48,322 nt of DNA from Nostoc desertorum CM1-VF14 (GTDB lineage Bacteria; Cyanobacteriota; Cyanobacteriia; Cyanobacteriales; Nostocaceae), in the NCBI GenBank assembly GCA_019359245.1, contig JAHHHR010000057.1:1-48322 (forward strand). Reading direction: 5' to 3'. Every line of letters starts with the position of its first letter. Within the stretch, counting starts at the first letter, position 1. The notes under the pieces are model-generated. The model was not told the DNA's origin. It saw only the letters and a list, made by a program, of their open reading frames with translations, and searched no databases. A program made the translations under genes and the position numbers. This document shows positions 32,397 to 40,847 of the stretch, one piece after another.

Positions 32397-34778
32397 ATGG
32401 CATACTGCATCAATCCAGATTGTTCGCAACGAGAAAATCCCGATAATTGTGCAGTATGTAAAAACTGTAAAACGCCACTTATACTGCAAAATCGTTACCG
32501 AATTAAGTATCCTCTGCAAATTGATAGGTATCGCTATACAGAAGTATTTGAAATCGAAGATTTAGTTAATCAGGCTCAACCCAAGGTTCTCAAGTCACTC
32601 AAGGAAGTGACGCCGGATTTACTGCGATTATTTGAGCAAGAAGCATCAATCTTAACAAGTTTGCAGCATCCTGGTTTACCTGCTGGCGAAATGCTATTTC
32701 CGCTAGTTTTGCATACAGGTCGCCAATTGCGCTGTTTTGTTATGGAGAAAGTTGAGGGTGAAGATTTACAGAGTTGGCTTGATCATCATCAATACTTAAC
32801 ATCCCATAAACAAGCATTAGATTGGCTAAAACAATTGACGCAGATTTTGCAATTTGTGCATGAAAATGGATATTTTCATCGAGATATCAAACCGTCAAAT
32901 ATTATACTTCGCCCCGATGGAAAATTAATTTTAATTGATTTTGGGACGGCGCGGAATTTGTTGCAAACTATTGTCAATGGAAAATCGATCACAGTGATAC
33001 ATTCTGTTGGATATACTGCTCCTGAACAACTTGAGGGACACGCTGTTATTCAGTCGGATTTCTACGCTCTTGGTCGGACTTTTATCTATTTAATCACAGG
33101 TATTGACCCAGCTGGCGATCGCCGTCAAGATTTACCTAATTGGTTTAAGTACGTTTTGGATAAACAAACCCCTAAAAGATTTATTGATCTGATTCAAGCG
33201 ATGACTAGTTCTCATCCACAGAAACGTCCGCCAACAACTCAAGCCATTCTAGAAAAGATTGAGAATATTGATAAGTATTCATTGGTGCAATGGCAAAAAT
33301 TATTACTGGGTGCGACTTGTGGTGTTTTACTGTTCGTCGTTGCAAAATCGCTGTATGAGGCAATAACTCTACCTCAGACTTGCGATTATATCCTAGACGA
33401 TAATCTCAGTTGTGGTGAAGAAAGCCTAATACCTGCAAGCTATTGGGGAAATGATCAGCCACCACTAGAAAAGCAATTAGCTATTGAAGAGTATCGCAGG
33501 AAAAATTTTTCGGCAGTTTATGATCGATTTAAAACTGCTTTCAATCAGGAGCCAGATCCAGAAACTTTAATTTACCTCAATAATGCCAAAATTCAAATGC
33601 AATTTCCATCAGTGCAGATTCGCACGATCGCAGTTGCAGTTCCCCTGGAACGTCGTACTACCATAGGTCTAGAAATACTCAAGGGTGCTGCTCAAGCTCA
33701 GACTGAGGCATTGAAAAACGGTCTACCCTTACGGATGATTATCGCTAATGATAGTAATCGTGACGATAGTAAAGCTGGAAATGATGCCCGCAAAATTGCT
33801 CAACAATTGGTGAAATATTCAGATTTACTGGCTGTTTTGGGACATTACAGCAGCGAAGCCACTAAACAATCCCTACCAATTTATACCCAAGCAAGGGTAG
33901 TTCTAGTTTCTGCAACCAGCACTTCAGATAACCTCAAAAGTCCTTTTTTCTTCCGTACCATCTCCAGCGCTCAGATTACCGCTCAAAAAATGGCAACTTA
34001 CGTGTTCTCTCAATTACAACAGAGACAAGTTGCTATTTTTTACAGTCAGGGCAGTGAGTATGCCGAATCTCTATCTGGGGCATTTCGAGAAGCGTCTAAA
34101 GCGGGTCATGTTATTGATCACGAACCAGCCTTCAATCTCGCCACCGATCACTTTGATGCCAAAGTGGCATTAAATCAAGCAAAAACCAAAGGTGCAACGG
34201 TGATTGTCCTTATCCCAGACCCAGGAATAGGATTGTATAACGCGATTCCCAATGCTTTACGAGTAATTAAGTCCAATGTCAACCAATCTTGGATTGTTGC
34301 GGGTAGTACTCTCTACACTTCTGACTTACTCAAACCAGATAAAGGTCTGTCGCTACAGCAAATCCAACGCGTAGTATTGGCGATCACATGGCATCCCTTA
34401 AATGATATTAACTCCTCGTTTGTACGCCAAGCTCAAACCCTCTGGGAAATTCCTCCAACTGATATTACCTGGCGAACCGCTACCAGCTACGATGCAGTAT
34501 TGGTATTAAGCAAAGCCTTGAGGGAAAATCCCACCCGCATCGGCATTCAGAAAACACTTGCAATGCCTCAATTCTGCGTTACAGGCGCAACGGGAGTCAT
34601 TCAATTTCAAGGGGGTGATCGCCTCAATGGCAAAATTACAATGGTTGGAGTGCGATGGCTACGCCCGCCACAGGCATCGCTACGATTGATTGAGAATCAG
34701 CAAAAAAGTCACAAAAAAATGCCGAGACTAAGAATATCTAATAAAAATGAAGAGCGATCGCACTGTGCTAACTTCTAA
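32397..34778 (+). CDS. Membrane Ser/Thr kinase fused to a periplasmic-binding-protein-like receptor
   Basis: 793 residues from the ATG at 32397, chosen because the Cys-rich start MAYCINPDCSQRENPDNC is typical of cyanobacterial kinases; an earlier ATG at 32373 is possible. Cys4, 9, 18, 21 and 24 make a zinc-ribbon-like head. The Hanks-type kinase has HRDIKPSN (H161-D163) and DFG (181-183), with GYTAPEQLEG as the activation segment. A single TM lies near 302-322. Residues ~410-780 form a type-1 periplasmic binding-protein fold (RRTTIGLEILKGAAQAQTEA, VLGHYSSEATKQSLPIY, ATSYDAVLVLSKAL) like branched amino-acid receptors. The ligand would be sensed outside and phosphorylation would occur inside. 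It lies 158 bp after the CHAT gene. Confidence 0.9.
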   Translation: MAYCINPDCSQRENPDNCAVCKNCKTPLILQNRYRIKYPLQIDRYRYTEVFEIEDLVNQAQPKVLKSLKEVTPDLLRLFEQEASILTSLQHPGLPAGEMLFPLVLHTGRQLRCFVMEKVEGEDLQSWLDHHQYLTSHKQALDWLKQLTQILQFVHENGYFHRDIKPSNIILRPDGKLILIDFGTARNLLQTIVNGKSITVIHSVGYTAPEQLEGHAVIQSDFYALGRTFIYLITGIDPAGDRRQDLPNWFKYVLDKQTPKRFIDLIQAMTSSHPQKRPPTTQAILEKIENIDKYSLVQWQKLLLGATCGVLLFVVAKSLYEAITLPQTCDYILDDNLSCGEESLIPASYWGNDQPPLEKQLAIEEYRRKNFSAVYDRFKTAFNQEPDPETLIYLNNAKIQMQFPSVQIRTIAVAVPLERRTTIGLEILKGAAQAQTEALKNGLPLRMIIANDSNRDDSKAGNDARKIAQQLVKYSDLLAVLGHYSSEATKQSLPIYTQARVVLVSATSTSDNLKSPFFFRTISSAQITAQKMATYVFSQLQQRQVAIFYSQGSEYAESLSGAFREASKAGHVIDHEPAFNLATDHFDAKVALNQAKTKGATVIVLIPDPGIGLYNAIPNALRVIKSNVNQSWIVAGSTLYTSDLLKPDKGLSLQQIQRVVLAITWHPLNDINSSFVRQAQTLWEIPPTDITWRTATSYDAVLVLSKALRENPTRIGIQKTLAMPQFCVTGATGVIQFQGGDRLNGKITMVGVRWLRPPQASLRLIENQQKSHKKMPRLRISNKNEERSHCANF

Positions 34779-34941
34779 GTTTGTGTTGGTTGTGATTATG
34801 GGAGAGAAGAATAGAGCGATTGCATTAAGGCGTAGATATAGCGAAGACACTGTTGGCGAATTCAAAAGAGACATCTTAAAAGGGAGTAGATCAACATTAA
34901 ATTCCTACAGTTGGGTATGAGTCAAAATGTCGATGCATCCT

Positions 34942-35005
34942 CAAATATACCTGACATACCCATTCAAACTGTACAAATATACCTGACATACCCATTCAAA
35001 CTGTA
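34942..35005. repeat. Perfect 32-bp tandem duplication
   Basis: Two exact copies (34942-34973 and 34974-35005) of a 32-bp unit starting CAAATATACCTGACATACCC and ending AAACTGTA. There are only two units with no spacer, so it is not a CRISPR array. The surrounding 34779-35391 has no supportable gene apart from the gene-family fragment on the minus strand. Confidence 0.9.
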
Positions 35006-35057
35006 CAGGTGGCTCATGCTGCCAATCCATTGCGATCGCTCAAGGACTTCATCTGCT

Positions 35058-35166
35058 GACATTGCTGGGGTAGGTAGTTGAAAGACTTCAGGTGTTGCAA
35101 CCTAACTGTGTGTTCGCCATCCCACATCGGGGTTCAGCCGGGATACGCGCAAATTGGGACACGTTG
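35058..35166 (-). pseudogene. Fragment of the GLKHLKSLNYLPAEC gene family (inverted copy)
   Basis: The minus strand repeats 35392-35490 nearly base for base (TTTACAACGTGTCCCAATTT, then GGTTGCAACACCTGAAGTC). It also keeps GATGTGGGATGGCGAACACA, resembling MWDGEYT in the longest copy at 37350. The fragment has no start and is inverted relative to the others, so it forms a large inverted repeat with 35392-35490. Confidence 0.75.
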
Positions 35167-35391
35167 TAAAGTTATGTTATGCAGATGTTTGCAACTGCTT
35201 GATTTTGCGTTGTTTTAACACCAGTTCGAGCGCGTCACTCCCCGCGAAAACATCCCCTAAAACAACCATTTATGGGCAAGTTTGAGAGACTGAATCGCGT
35301 GAAAAGTTGATTTTAGTGTGCAAAAATTTGAATGTCTCAATACCATTTTTGGGCAAGTTAGTAAATTGCAAAATTGGTTTCTGTAATATTT

Positions 35392-35664
35392 GTTTACAAC
35401 GTGTCCCAATTTGCAGGTATCCCGGCTGTACCCCCTATTGGGTTGCAACACCTGAAGTCCTTCAACTACCTGCCTGCCGAATGTCAACAGATGCAGTTAA
35501 TCAGTGAGCGCATCAGTCGGTTACGGGAAAATGAAAGCTTAGAAGATGCCCCAAGTGCTATGTTGAAGTACCTGGGTGAGTTGAAGCGACCGTATTTGAC
35601 GGAGGTTGAGGAGAAGTTGTTGGGTTTGATTGAGCGGGAATATGGGATTAGCTCTCTTCTGTAA
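35392..35664 (+). pseudogene. C-terminal fragment of the same gene family
   Basis: It reads GLQHLKSFNYLPAECQQMQL, then SERISRLRENESLEDA and KYLGELKRPYLTEVEEKLLG, closely parallel to 37480-37690. The N-terminal part is missing and replaced by sequence shared with the inverted copy at 35058. The function of the parent family is not recognised; similar tails occur, as far as I recall, in cyanobacterial plasmid-type proteins. Confidence 0.75.
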
Positions 35665-35725
35665 CTTTGGGAGAGGCCAATCACGCTCAAGCCTTTGGGA
35701 GTTTTAATTTCCAGATTTAGCAGTG

Positions 35726-35839
35726 GTGATCAACGCCTTGCGGCATCAAAGGTTTGGGCAGGGTTGCAGGCGATCATTAATCTTCTGTTTCATTGTCTGT
35801 GATCTACGCTTTACGGCATCAAAGGTTTGGGCAGGGCTG
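35726..35839. repeat. Pair of 41-bp direct repeats
   Basis: 35726-35766 and 35799-35839 share GTGATC, then CGGCATCAAAGGTTTGGGCA and GGG, with four mismatches over 41 bp and a 32-bp spacer. They lie in non-coding sequence between the family fragment and the SnoaL-like gene. Only two copies are seen. Confidence 0.85.
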
Positions 35840-35957
35840 GATTTTAAGTTTTTGAGCCTTTCTATAAAACTGTGGTTTTAGTGCTTTACCATAAAACCAA
35901 CGCAAGAACCGATAATCTATTGGTCAAGCTGTTGAGCAATCAAAACATGAATAACAC

Positions 35958-36365
35958 ATGAGAACATCCAATCTCAGAATTAATCAACTTTCACCCGAAA
36001 CCTATAAGTGGTATCTAAAATACTTAGAAGCTTTAGATTCTTTAGACATTGAAGGCTATGGCAAATTTTTAGCACCCGATTGTTGTGTACAGTCCAACAA
36101 TGACCAGCCAATGGAAGGTAAAGCAGTTGTAATGCAAGGACTTGCCCAGTATTGGACGAGCTTTGCTAGTTTAGAACACGATTTGTTGAATATTTACGGT
36201 AGTGATTCGTCTTTTGTGCTTGAAGCGTTAAATCATTACAAACGCAACGATCACAAGCTGGTAACACTCCGAGCCGTAGCCTTTACTGATCGAAACGAGA
36301 AGGGGATGATAACTTCGGTCAGATTCTATACAGATACCAGACCCTTATTCGCTGCTGCAACCTGA
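35958..36365 (+). CDS. SnoaL/NTF2-like small protein
   Basis: 135 residues with the cone-shaped NTF2-like fold pattern: helix WYLKYLEALDSLDIEGYGKF, then LAPDCCVQSNNDQPMEGKAV, and strands VTLRAVAFTDRNEKG and SVRFYTDTRPLF. This is the usual length for the family, which includes isomerases, hydrolases and ligand-binding proteins. Catalytic residues cannot be assigned. No close operon partner is present; the gene stands alone between repeat-rich stretches. Confidence 0.75.
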   Translation: MRTSNLRINQLSPETYKWYLKYLEALDSLDIEGYGKFLAPDCCVQSNNDQPMEGKAVVMQGLAQYWTSFASLEHDLLNIYGSDSSFVLEALNHYKRNDHKLVTLRAVAFTDRNEKGMITSVRFYTDTRPLFAAAT

Positions 36366-36439
36366 GTCATGAATAATGTTAATTTTAAATAGCGATTATA
36401 ATCCAGATCGCCTCAGTAATTATTTGCTAGTAGTGTGAT

Positions 36440-36606
36440 TAAAGTGATTGGAAGCAGAGCGATTAGTGAAGCTTAAGCATAAAAGTGATCGCACCCTCAA
36501 GTCATCGAAGTATATCCCCAAGCGGTTGCTGAATCGAGTTCAGGAGATAAAGCGGGAGAAAACGGCGGTGAAGGAGATATTGCAGGTATTAGGAGTGAAA
36601 AAATGA
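36440..36606 (+). pseudogene. Short basic fragment without a proper start
   Basis: The frame opens at a TTG after a stop and reads EAERLVKLKHKSDRTLKSSK, then IPKRLLNRVQEIKREKTAV and LQVLGVKK, stop at 36604-36606. It is strongly basic and helical, like a DNA-binding or recombinase C-terminus. There is no upstream sequence to complete it, so a gene fragment is likely. The rest of 36366-36890 shows no gene; a GTGCCATTC at 36869 resembles an IS4-type end but has no partner. Confidence 0.35.
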
Positions 36607-36890
36607 TAATTCTGAGGCTGTCACCCCAACGACTGTTGAAATCTCTGGGCTAATCAAGCCGGAACAGAGCAATCACCTTTTATTAAAGCGAAAAGGTATG
36701 TCCCGCTTGAAAACGTGAAACTCTTGCTATGGCTGGGTGTAGACGGTTGGGTGCAGGGTGTAGGAAAAAATCAGAAAAGCCAAAATTAAGCGCAACCTTA
36801 ATAAATTCCTTTATTACTAAACCCCACACCCACAGGTCTTATAGTCAATTTAGCTTTAAGGGGCGTGCCATTCGGTTTTGTAACAATGTA

Positions 36891-37127
36891 CTAAGGATGA
36901 ATAATGCCGAAGTAAATAGCGACGACACTTAGAATAATTACGCTAGTAACCAGGGTGAGGGCAATACGAAATCCCTTGTTAGGCAATTGTTCGCGGGTCA
37001 GCACGCTATCTGCTTGTACCTGAGTTATCGGCTCAGTTTTTGATTCGGGCTGAATAGGGGAAGTAGTATCCTTTGACAAAGGAGCTTTACTCTCAAATTT
37101 TGTTGTTTGAGCTTCTGGGGATTGCAT
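36891..37127 (-). CDS. Small single-pass membrane protein, unknown function
   Basis: 78 residues. The first ~48 are hydrophilic (Ser/Thr/Pro/Glu/Lys-rich), then NKGFRIALTLVTSVIILSVV in part makes one C-terminal transmembrane helix ending YFGIIHP. This would place the N-terminal part in the cytoplasm, tail-anchor style. No strong Shine-Dalgarno and no relative is recognised. Its composition looks coding, and no competing gene lies on the other strand. Confidence 0.5.
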   Translation of the reverse strand: MQSPEAQTTKFESKAPLSKDTTSPIQPESKTEPITQVQADSVLTREQLPNKGFRIALTLVTSVIILSVVAIYFGIIHP

Positions 37128-37349
37128 AGATTTGTGTTGATTTTTGGGACTATCTTTACAATTGTTAATAAAGTTTTTAATTAATACCTCTTTCTTAAGA
37201 AAAGTTTTGGTCAGGAATATACTTCTACTAAAGGATTAGTAAATGTAAAGCTAAACCTTAATTAATGTGATCTGGGCAAAAACAAGAGGTTCAGCAGACA
37301 ACGTACAACGAGCCGCACCCAAGTACCCAACAGCTACCGAATTGGCGAA

Positions 37350-37691
37350 GTGTGCCAAATCGTAGTCAAAGACAACCCGGAACTCAGAGGAAAGGGTGGG
37401 TACTGGGCAATTGTCAGCGCAGTGAATGACTTTACTTGCAGCGTGAGAATGTGGGATGGCGAGTACACGATTGGGCTAAAGCACCTGAAGTCCCTCAATT
37501 ATCTACCTGCCGAATGTGAGCAGATGGAGTTGATCAGCGATCGCATTACGCGGTTGAGGCAAAACGAGAACTTGGAAGAAGCTGGTCGTGCGGTGTTGAA
37601 ATATTTGGGAGAACTGAAGCGACCGTATTTAACTCAGGTGGAACAAAAACTATTAAGTTTGATAGAGCTTGAATGTGAGATGGAAGGCTAA
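37350..37691 (+). CDS. Longest copy of the GLKHLKSLNYLPAEC family, probably 5'-truncated
   Basis: 113 codons from a GTG. The frame is open further upstream to ~37266 (KRFSRQRTTSRTQVPNSYRIG) without an ATG, so it looks like the C-terminus of a longer protein. It contains a small SH3/KOW-like stretch (YRIGEVCQIVVKDNPELRG, GYWAIVSAVNDFTCSVRMWD, GEYTIGLKHLKSL) and a helical tail (YLGELKRPYLTQVEQKLLSL). Three other fragments of the family lie within 3.6 kb. It may represent the remains of a plasmid-type or mobile gene; function not recognised. It stops 2 bp before the methyltransferase start. Confidence 0.5.
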   Translation: MCQIVVKDNPELRGKGGYWAIVSAVNDFTCSVRMWDGEYTIGLKHLKSLNYLPAECEQMELISDRITRLRQNENLEEAGRAVLKYLGELKRPYLTQVEQKLLSLIELECEMEG

Positions 37692-37693
37692 AA

Positions 37694-38455
37694 ATGACAC
37701 TGACAAAATATGGAGCCTTATGCACGGAAGTATATGATATTAGCAAGCCCATTGGTGGACAATATCCTGACGTTCCATACTACATAAAACATCTTGACAA
37801 AATTGGTGGCAGAATTCTCGAAGTAATGGTGGGTACAGGACGACTACTCATCCCACTGTTAGAAGCAGGTCTTAACGTTGAAGGCATCGATGCTTCACCA
37901 GATATGCTTGCTTGTTGCCGCAAACATTGTTTAGAAAGAGGTTTGGAGCCTGTCATTTACCAAGGTGAGGTAGAGAATCTGGACTTGCCTGGAAAGTACA
38001 ATGCAATAGTCGTGACCTTTGGCTCGTTCATGTTGTTGTCACGCTCTGGTGCTATGGCGGCATTGCAAGCCTTTGCACGACACCTTGAACCACAGGGGCG
38101 TGTTTTTATTGATTTGGAACTTCCGGTTGAAGATTTCAAAACCCAAAATATTGTTAAGCAACGGGAGCCAATTGAGTGTGCTGACGGCTCAATCATCCTC
38201 ATGCAATCTTCTTCTAGTATTGACCCCTTAGAGCAACTGAACTTGACGCTCATTCGCTATGAAAAGTGGTTAAATGGCAACCTCATAGCTACTGAACTTC
38301 AACGTCTGCCACTGCATTGGTTTGGCAGGGATGAATTTATATTCTGTTTACAAGAAAACGGTTATAAAAATATCACTTTGTGTGCTAACTATACCCCAGA
38401 TTTACAGCCCACTTCTTACAAAGATACTCTATGTTTTTCAGCATTAATTCCATAG
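37694..38455 (+). CDS. Class I SAM-dependent methyltransferase
   Basis: 253 residues. Motif I is ILEVMVGTGRLLIPLLEAG (~41-59), where the usual LDxGxGxG is changed to EVMVGTG. The acidic post-motif I is GIDASPDML (~64-72), and motif IV-like NAIVVTFGSFMLL follows. The C-terminal beta part is EQLNLTLIRYEKWLNG. The substrate cannot be inferred. Two bases separate it from the family fragment upstream, but there is no functional reason to link them. An imperfect family fragment follows downstream. Confidence 0.85.
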   Translation: MTLTKYGALCTEVYDISKPIGGQYPDVPYYIKHLDKIGGRILEVMVGTGRLLIPLLEAGLNVEGIDASPDMLACCRKHCLERGLEPVIYQGEVENLDLPGKYNAIVVTFGSFMLLSRSGAMAALQAFARHLEPQGRVFIDLELPVEDFKTQNIVKQREPIECADGSIILMQSSSSIDPLEQLNLTLIRYEKWLNGNLIATELQRLPLHWFGRDEFIFCLQENGYKNITLCANYTPDLQPTSYKDTLCFSALIP

Positions 38456-38523
38456 ATAATTATATTTAATTATTATGTTTAGAAAGGCTTCAGTTGATCG
38501 TGAGAACTTGACATTACAAATAT

Positions 38524-38620
38524 ACTGTTGGGCTGAAGCATCTCAAGTCTTACGATTATCTGTCTGCGGAATGTCAGCAGGTGCGGGAGATATGCGAGGC
38601 AGAATGCCAAGCGTTGCTGA
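38524..38620 (+). pseudogene. Fourth fragment of the GLKHLKS family
   Basis: It reads YTVGLKHLKSYDYLSAECQQ then VREICEAECQ, matching GEYTIGLKHLKSLNYLPAEC at 37350. About 30 codons remain before the similarity ends; no start and no full tail. It lies between the methyltransferase and the HxlR gene. Confidence 0.7.
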
Positions 38621-38637
38621 TCGCAATACCTGATAAT

Positions 38638-39030
38638 TTAGCTATCTATACAATTTTTGTTGCTTTCTCTAGCAGCTTCTACTTCATGAAAATGATCCTT
38701 TGACCACTGGCATAGTAATCTAAGTGGCTCAACTAATGTTTCTCCAAGCGATGTCAAGGAATATTCTACAGTTGGAGGATTAGTAGGATAGACTGTGCGC
38801 CTTACAAGACCATCTCTCTCCAATTCCCGCAGAGTACGGGTGAGCATTCGTTGCGAAACGTCACCAATTTCTCTATGCAACTGACCATAGCGTTTCGTGC
38901 CTTGGGACAAAACGTAGATAATTGCTGTCACCCATTTGTCGGAGATCAGTTCCAGGGTCTGCCGTAAATAAGGATGAGTGTTCAGAATTTTAGGTGATTG
39001 AGCCATATTGAGGATGAACGCTACGTACAC
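38638..39030 (-). CDS. HxlR-family winged-helix repressor
   Basis: 130 codons; the likely start is Met9 (39006, MAQSPKILNTHPYLRQTLEL), but no clear Shine-Dalgarno settles it. Family features are LISDKWVTAIIYVLSQGTKR, GQLHREIGDVSQRMLTRTLR, ELERDGLVRRTVYPTNPPTV and EYSLTSLGETLVEPL. The redox cysteine often found near the N-terminus of HxlR/YodB proteins is absent, so a thiol-switch mechanism is unlikely. It is divergent from the isochorismatase-type hydrolase with a ~200-bp shared promoter region, the usual arrangement for control of the neighbour. Confidence 0.9.
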   Translation of the reverse strand: MYVAFILNMAQSPKILNTHPYLRQTLELISDKWVTAIIYVLSQGTKRYGQLHREIGDVSQRMLTRTLRELERDGLVRRTVYPTNPPTVEYSLTSLGETLVEPLRLLCQWSKDHFHEVEAARESNKNCIDS

Positions 39031-39229
39031 TTGTGTTCCTACTTGTGCAATGTCTGATGTTCGTTTAAGAATGAAATCTAGCGATCTTTAAGATGAACTC
39101 GACGCTCAACTGAGCAGACCAACAGACGTATATATTCCGAAAAAAGTGGCTACTGGCTCTAATTGATAGAGTTTGCCATTCATGAGTTCAAGTGTTTGTA
39201 TCAATACAACAATACAGGGAAACAGCACA

Positions 39230-39847
39230 ATGGAATTTTCAGCTTTCACTCAAGAAAATTCGGCTATGCTTCTGATAGATCATCAGGTTGGTACTATGAA
39301 ACTGATCAAGAACTTGCCTGTGAACGAAGTAGAGAAGAATACTCTTGCACTTGCAGAAGTGGCAAAGGTGCTGAAGATACCTGTTATTTTGACAAGCAGC
39401 CAAGAAGAGCGTTTTCAAGGCCCTCTGATAACTGCTCTAGCACAGAATTTACCCCAAGCTTACCAAGCAAGGATCAAACGTGCAGGTATCGTCAATGCTT
39501 GGGATGACGAGAATTTTGTCAAAGCAGTCAAAGATACAAATCGCACTCATTTAATTATGGCTGGCATTACCACGGATGTTTGTTTAGTTTATCCAGCTAT
39601 AAGTGCAGTACGTGAAGGCTACAGTGTTCAAGCAGTAATGGATGCTTCTGGTTCTCCATTCCGCCTATCGGAAGATTTAGCACGACAGCGGATGCATGAT
39701 GCTGGGGTTGTGCTAACTGCTACAATTACTTTAATTGCTGAGTTGGTTAAGGATTGGAGCCGTCCGGAAGGTGTTGAGTTACAGCAATTATTGTTTAGTA
39801 AGGTGTTGCCGCCTGAATTTATCGAAGGCAATAACACTCTATATTAA
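39230..39847 (+). CDS. Isochorismatase-family hydrolase
   Basis: 205 residues from the ATG at 39230 (MEFSAFTQENSAMLLIDHQ); a longer frame from 39173 adds 19 residues with no family match. The cysteine-hydrolase triad candidates are Asp17 (LLIDHQ), Lys83 (RIKRAGIVNAW) and Cys118 (GITTDVCLVY). The cis-peptide motif GITTDVC is intact. Members act on isochorismate, nicotinamide, ureidoacrylate or similar amides; the substrate is not determined. It is divergent from an HxlR repressor that probably responds to a related compound. Confidence 0.9.
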   Translation: MEFSAFTQENSAMLLIDHQVGTMKLIKNLPVNEVEKNTLALAEVAKVLKIPVILTSSQEERFQGPLITALAQNLPQAYQARIKRAGIVNAWDDENFVKAVKDTNRTHLIMAGITTDVCLVYPAISAVREGYSVQAVMDASGSPFRLSEDLARQRMHDAGVVLTATITLIAELVKDWSRPEGVELQQLLFSKVLPPEFIEGNNTLY

Positions 39848-40211
39848 TTGAGGGTGATTTGACGAGTACAGTGGAAGTTACTGAAACACCAGGAACGTAA
39901 AGAGGCGATTAGATAGTTAAAGGCTATAAGTATAAGCCTCAATTAAATTAATTTATAAGTTGCAAAAGTTAATTTACAAAGCACTCGTGCTTGACTTTTG
40001 AAATACTAATGCCCTAAAGTGCGATCACTTTGTTGGCTAAATGCGAAAACGTGTTTAACTGACAAATTTAGCTGCGTTACTCCCCATTAATCTCAGGGCG
40101 AACGCAGGGTTTTTCTAATTTTTCAGCATTCTGGCTACTGAATTCTTAGTTTTGAATCCTTTATTTTCTCTAAATTGGTACGGTAGTTAGGGCATCTGGA
40201 GAGGATGTGAT
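39848..40211. other. Intergenic region, nothing recognised
   Basis: 364 bp between the hydrolase and the flavodoxin-like gene. AT-rich, no gene or repeat is recognised; a short GAGAGG lies before the next start. Confidence 0.5.
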
Positions 40212-40847
40212 ATGACGAATATCTTGGTGGTCTACACCTCGACAATGGGAAACACGCGCAAAATGGCCGAAGCGGTCGCAGATGGTTCGCGCTCGGTAGA
40301 AGGCGTAGAGGTAGTGTTACGCGAAGCGACCGAAGCGACTCAGGGGGAGGTACGCAAGTGTGACGGGTTACTTTTGGGTACGCCAATGCGCCATCGTTCG
40401 GCCGATGCGCGGGTTAAAAAGTTCATTGAAGACACTATCGAAGTGTTATGGCTCAGAGATGAACTGGTTGGCAAGGTAGGCGGCGTTTTTAGTGTGGGCG
40501 GCGGTTACGGTGATGCAGGTGCAGGTGTCGAAATCGCCCAACTTGGTCTGCTGGCAGCAATGGCGGGCGCGGGCATGATTTTAGTGTCGCTGCCTAAAAC
40601 CACGCCCGGAGCTGGAGTTGCCGGAAGCCATTGGGGAGCGCATGGCAGAAGTGGCGGCCCAAACATGGAGCCACAGGGGGTTACGGTCGAGATGCTCCAT
40701 TGCGCTTATCATCACGGAGCCAATGTTGCGCGTGTGGCTGTTGCACTCCAAGGTAAAGAGTTAATGGCACGTGGCAATCAAGCGCCGTCTCAAGAACTTA
40801 TTGCTATGTTCGCTAATGCCGAGCCACAAAACACACCGCCTAGTTGA
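40212..40847 (+). CDS. Flavodoxin-like/WrbA-like NAD(P)H:quinone oxidoreductase
   Basis: 211 residues. The FMN phosphate loop is TSTMGNTRKMAEAV (residues ~9-22), and LLLGTPMRHRSADARVKKF follows as in WrbA-like proteins. GKVGGVFSVGGGYGDAG replaces the usual WrbA segment. The C-terminal part has GAHGRSGGPNMEPQG near ~142. These enzymes reduce quinones by two electrons and limit oxidative stress. The gene is visibly richer in G+C than its AT-rich surroundings, which may indicate recent transfer. A GAGAGG ribosome-binding string lies before the ATG. Confidence 0.82.
   Translation: MTNILVVYTSTMGNTRKMAEAVADGSRSVEGVEVVLREATEATQGEVRKCDGLLLGTPMRHRSADARVKKFIEDTIEVLWLRDELVGKVGGVFSVGGGYGDAGAGVEIAQLGLLAAMAGAGMILVSLPKTTPGAGVAGSHWGAHGRSGGPNMEPQGVTVEMLHCAYHHGANVARVAVALQGKELMARGNQAPSQELIAMFANAEPQNTPPS

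Noticed and set aside
34942..35005. Possible CRISPR-like repeats
   Set aside because: Only two identical 32-bp units directly abutting with no spacers and no cas genes nearby; a simple tandem duplication.
36861..36880. GTGCCATTC at 36869 as the end of another IS4-type MITE
   Set aside because: No partner GAATGGCAC terminus and no matching 11-bp duplication were found upstream.
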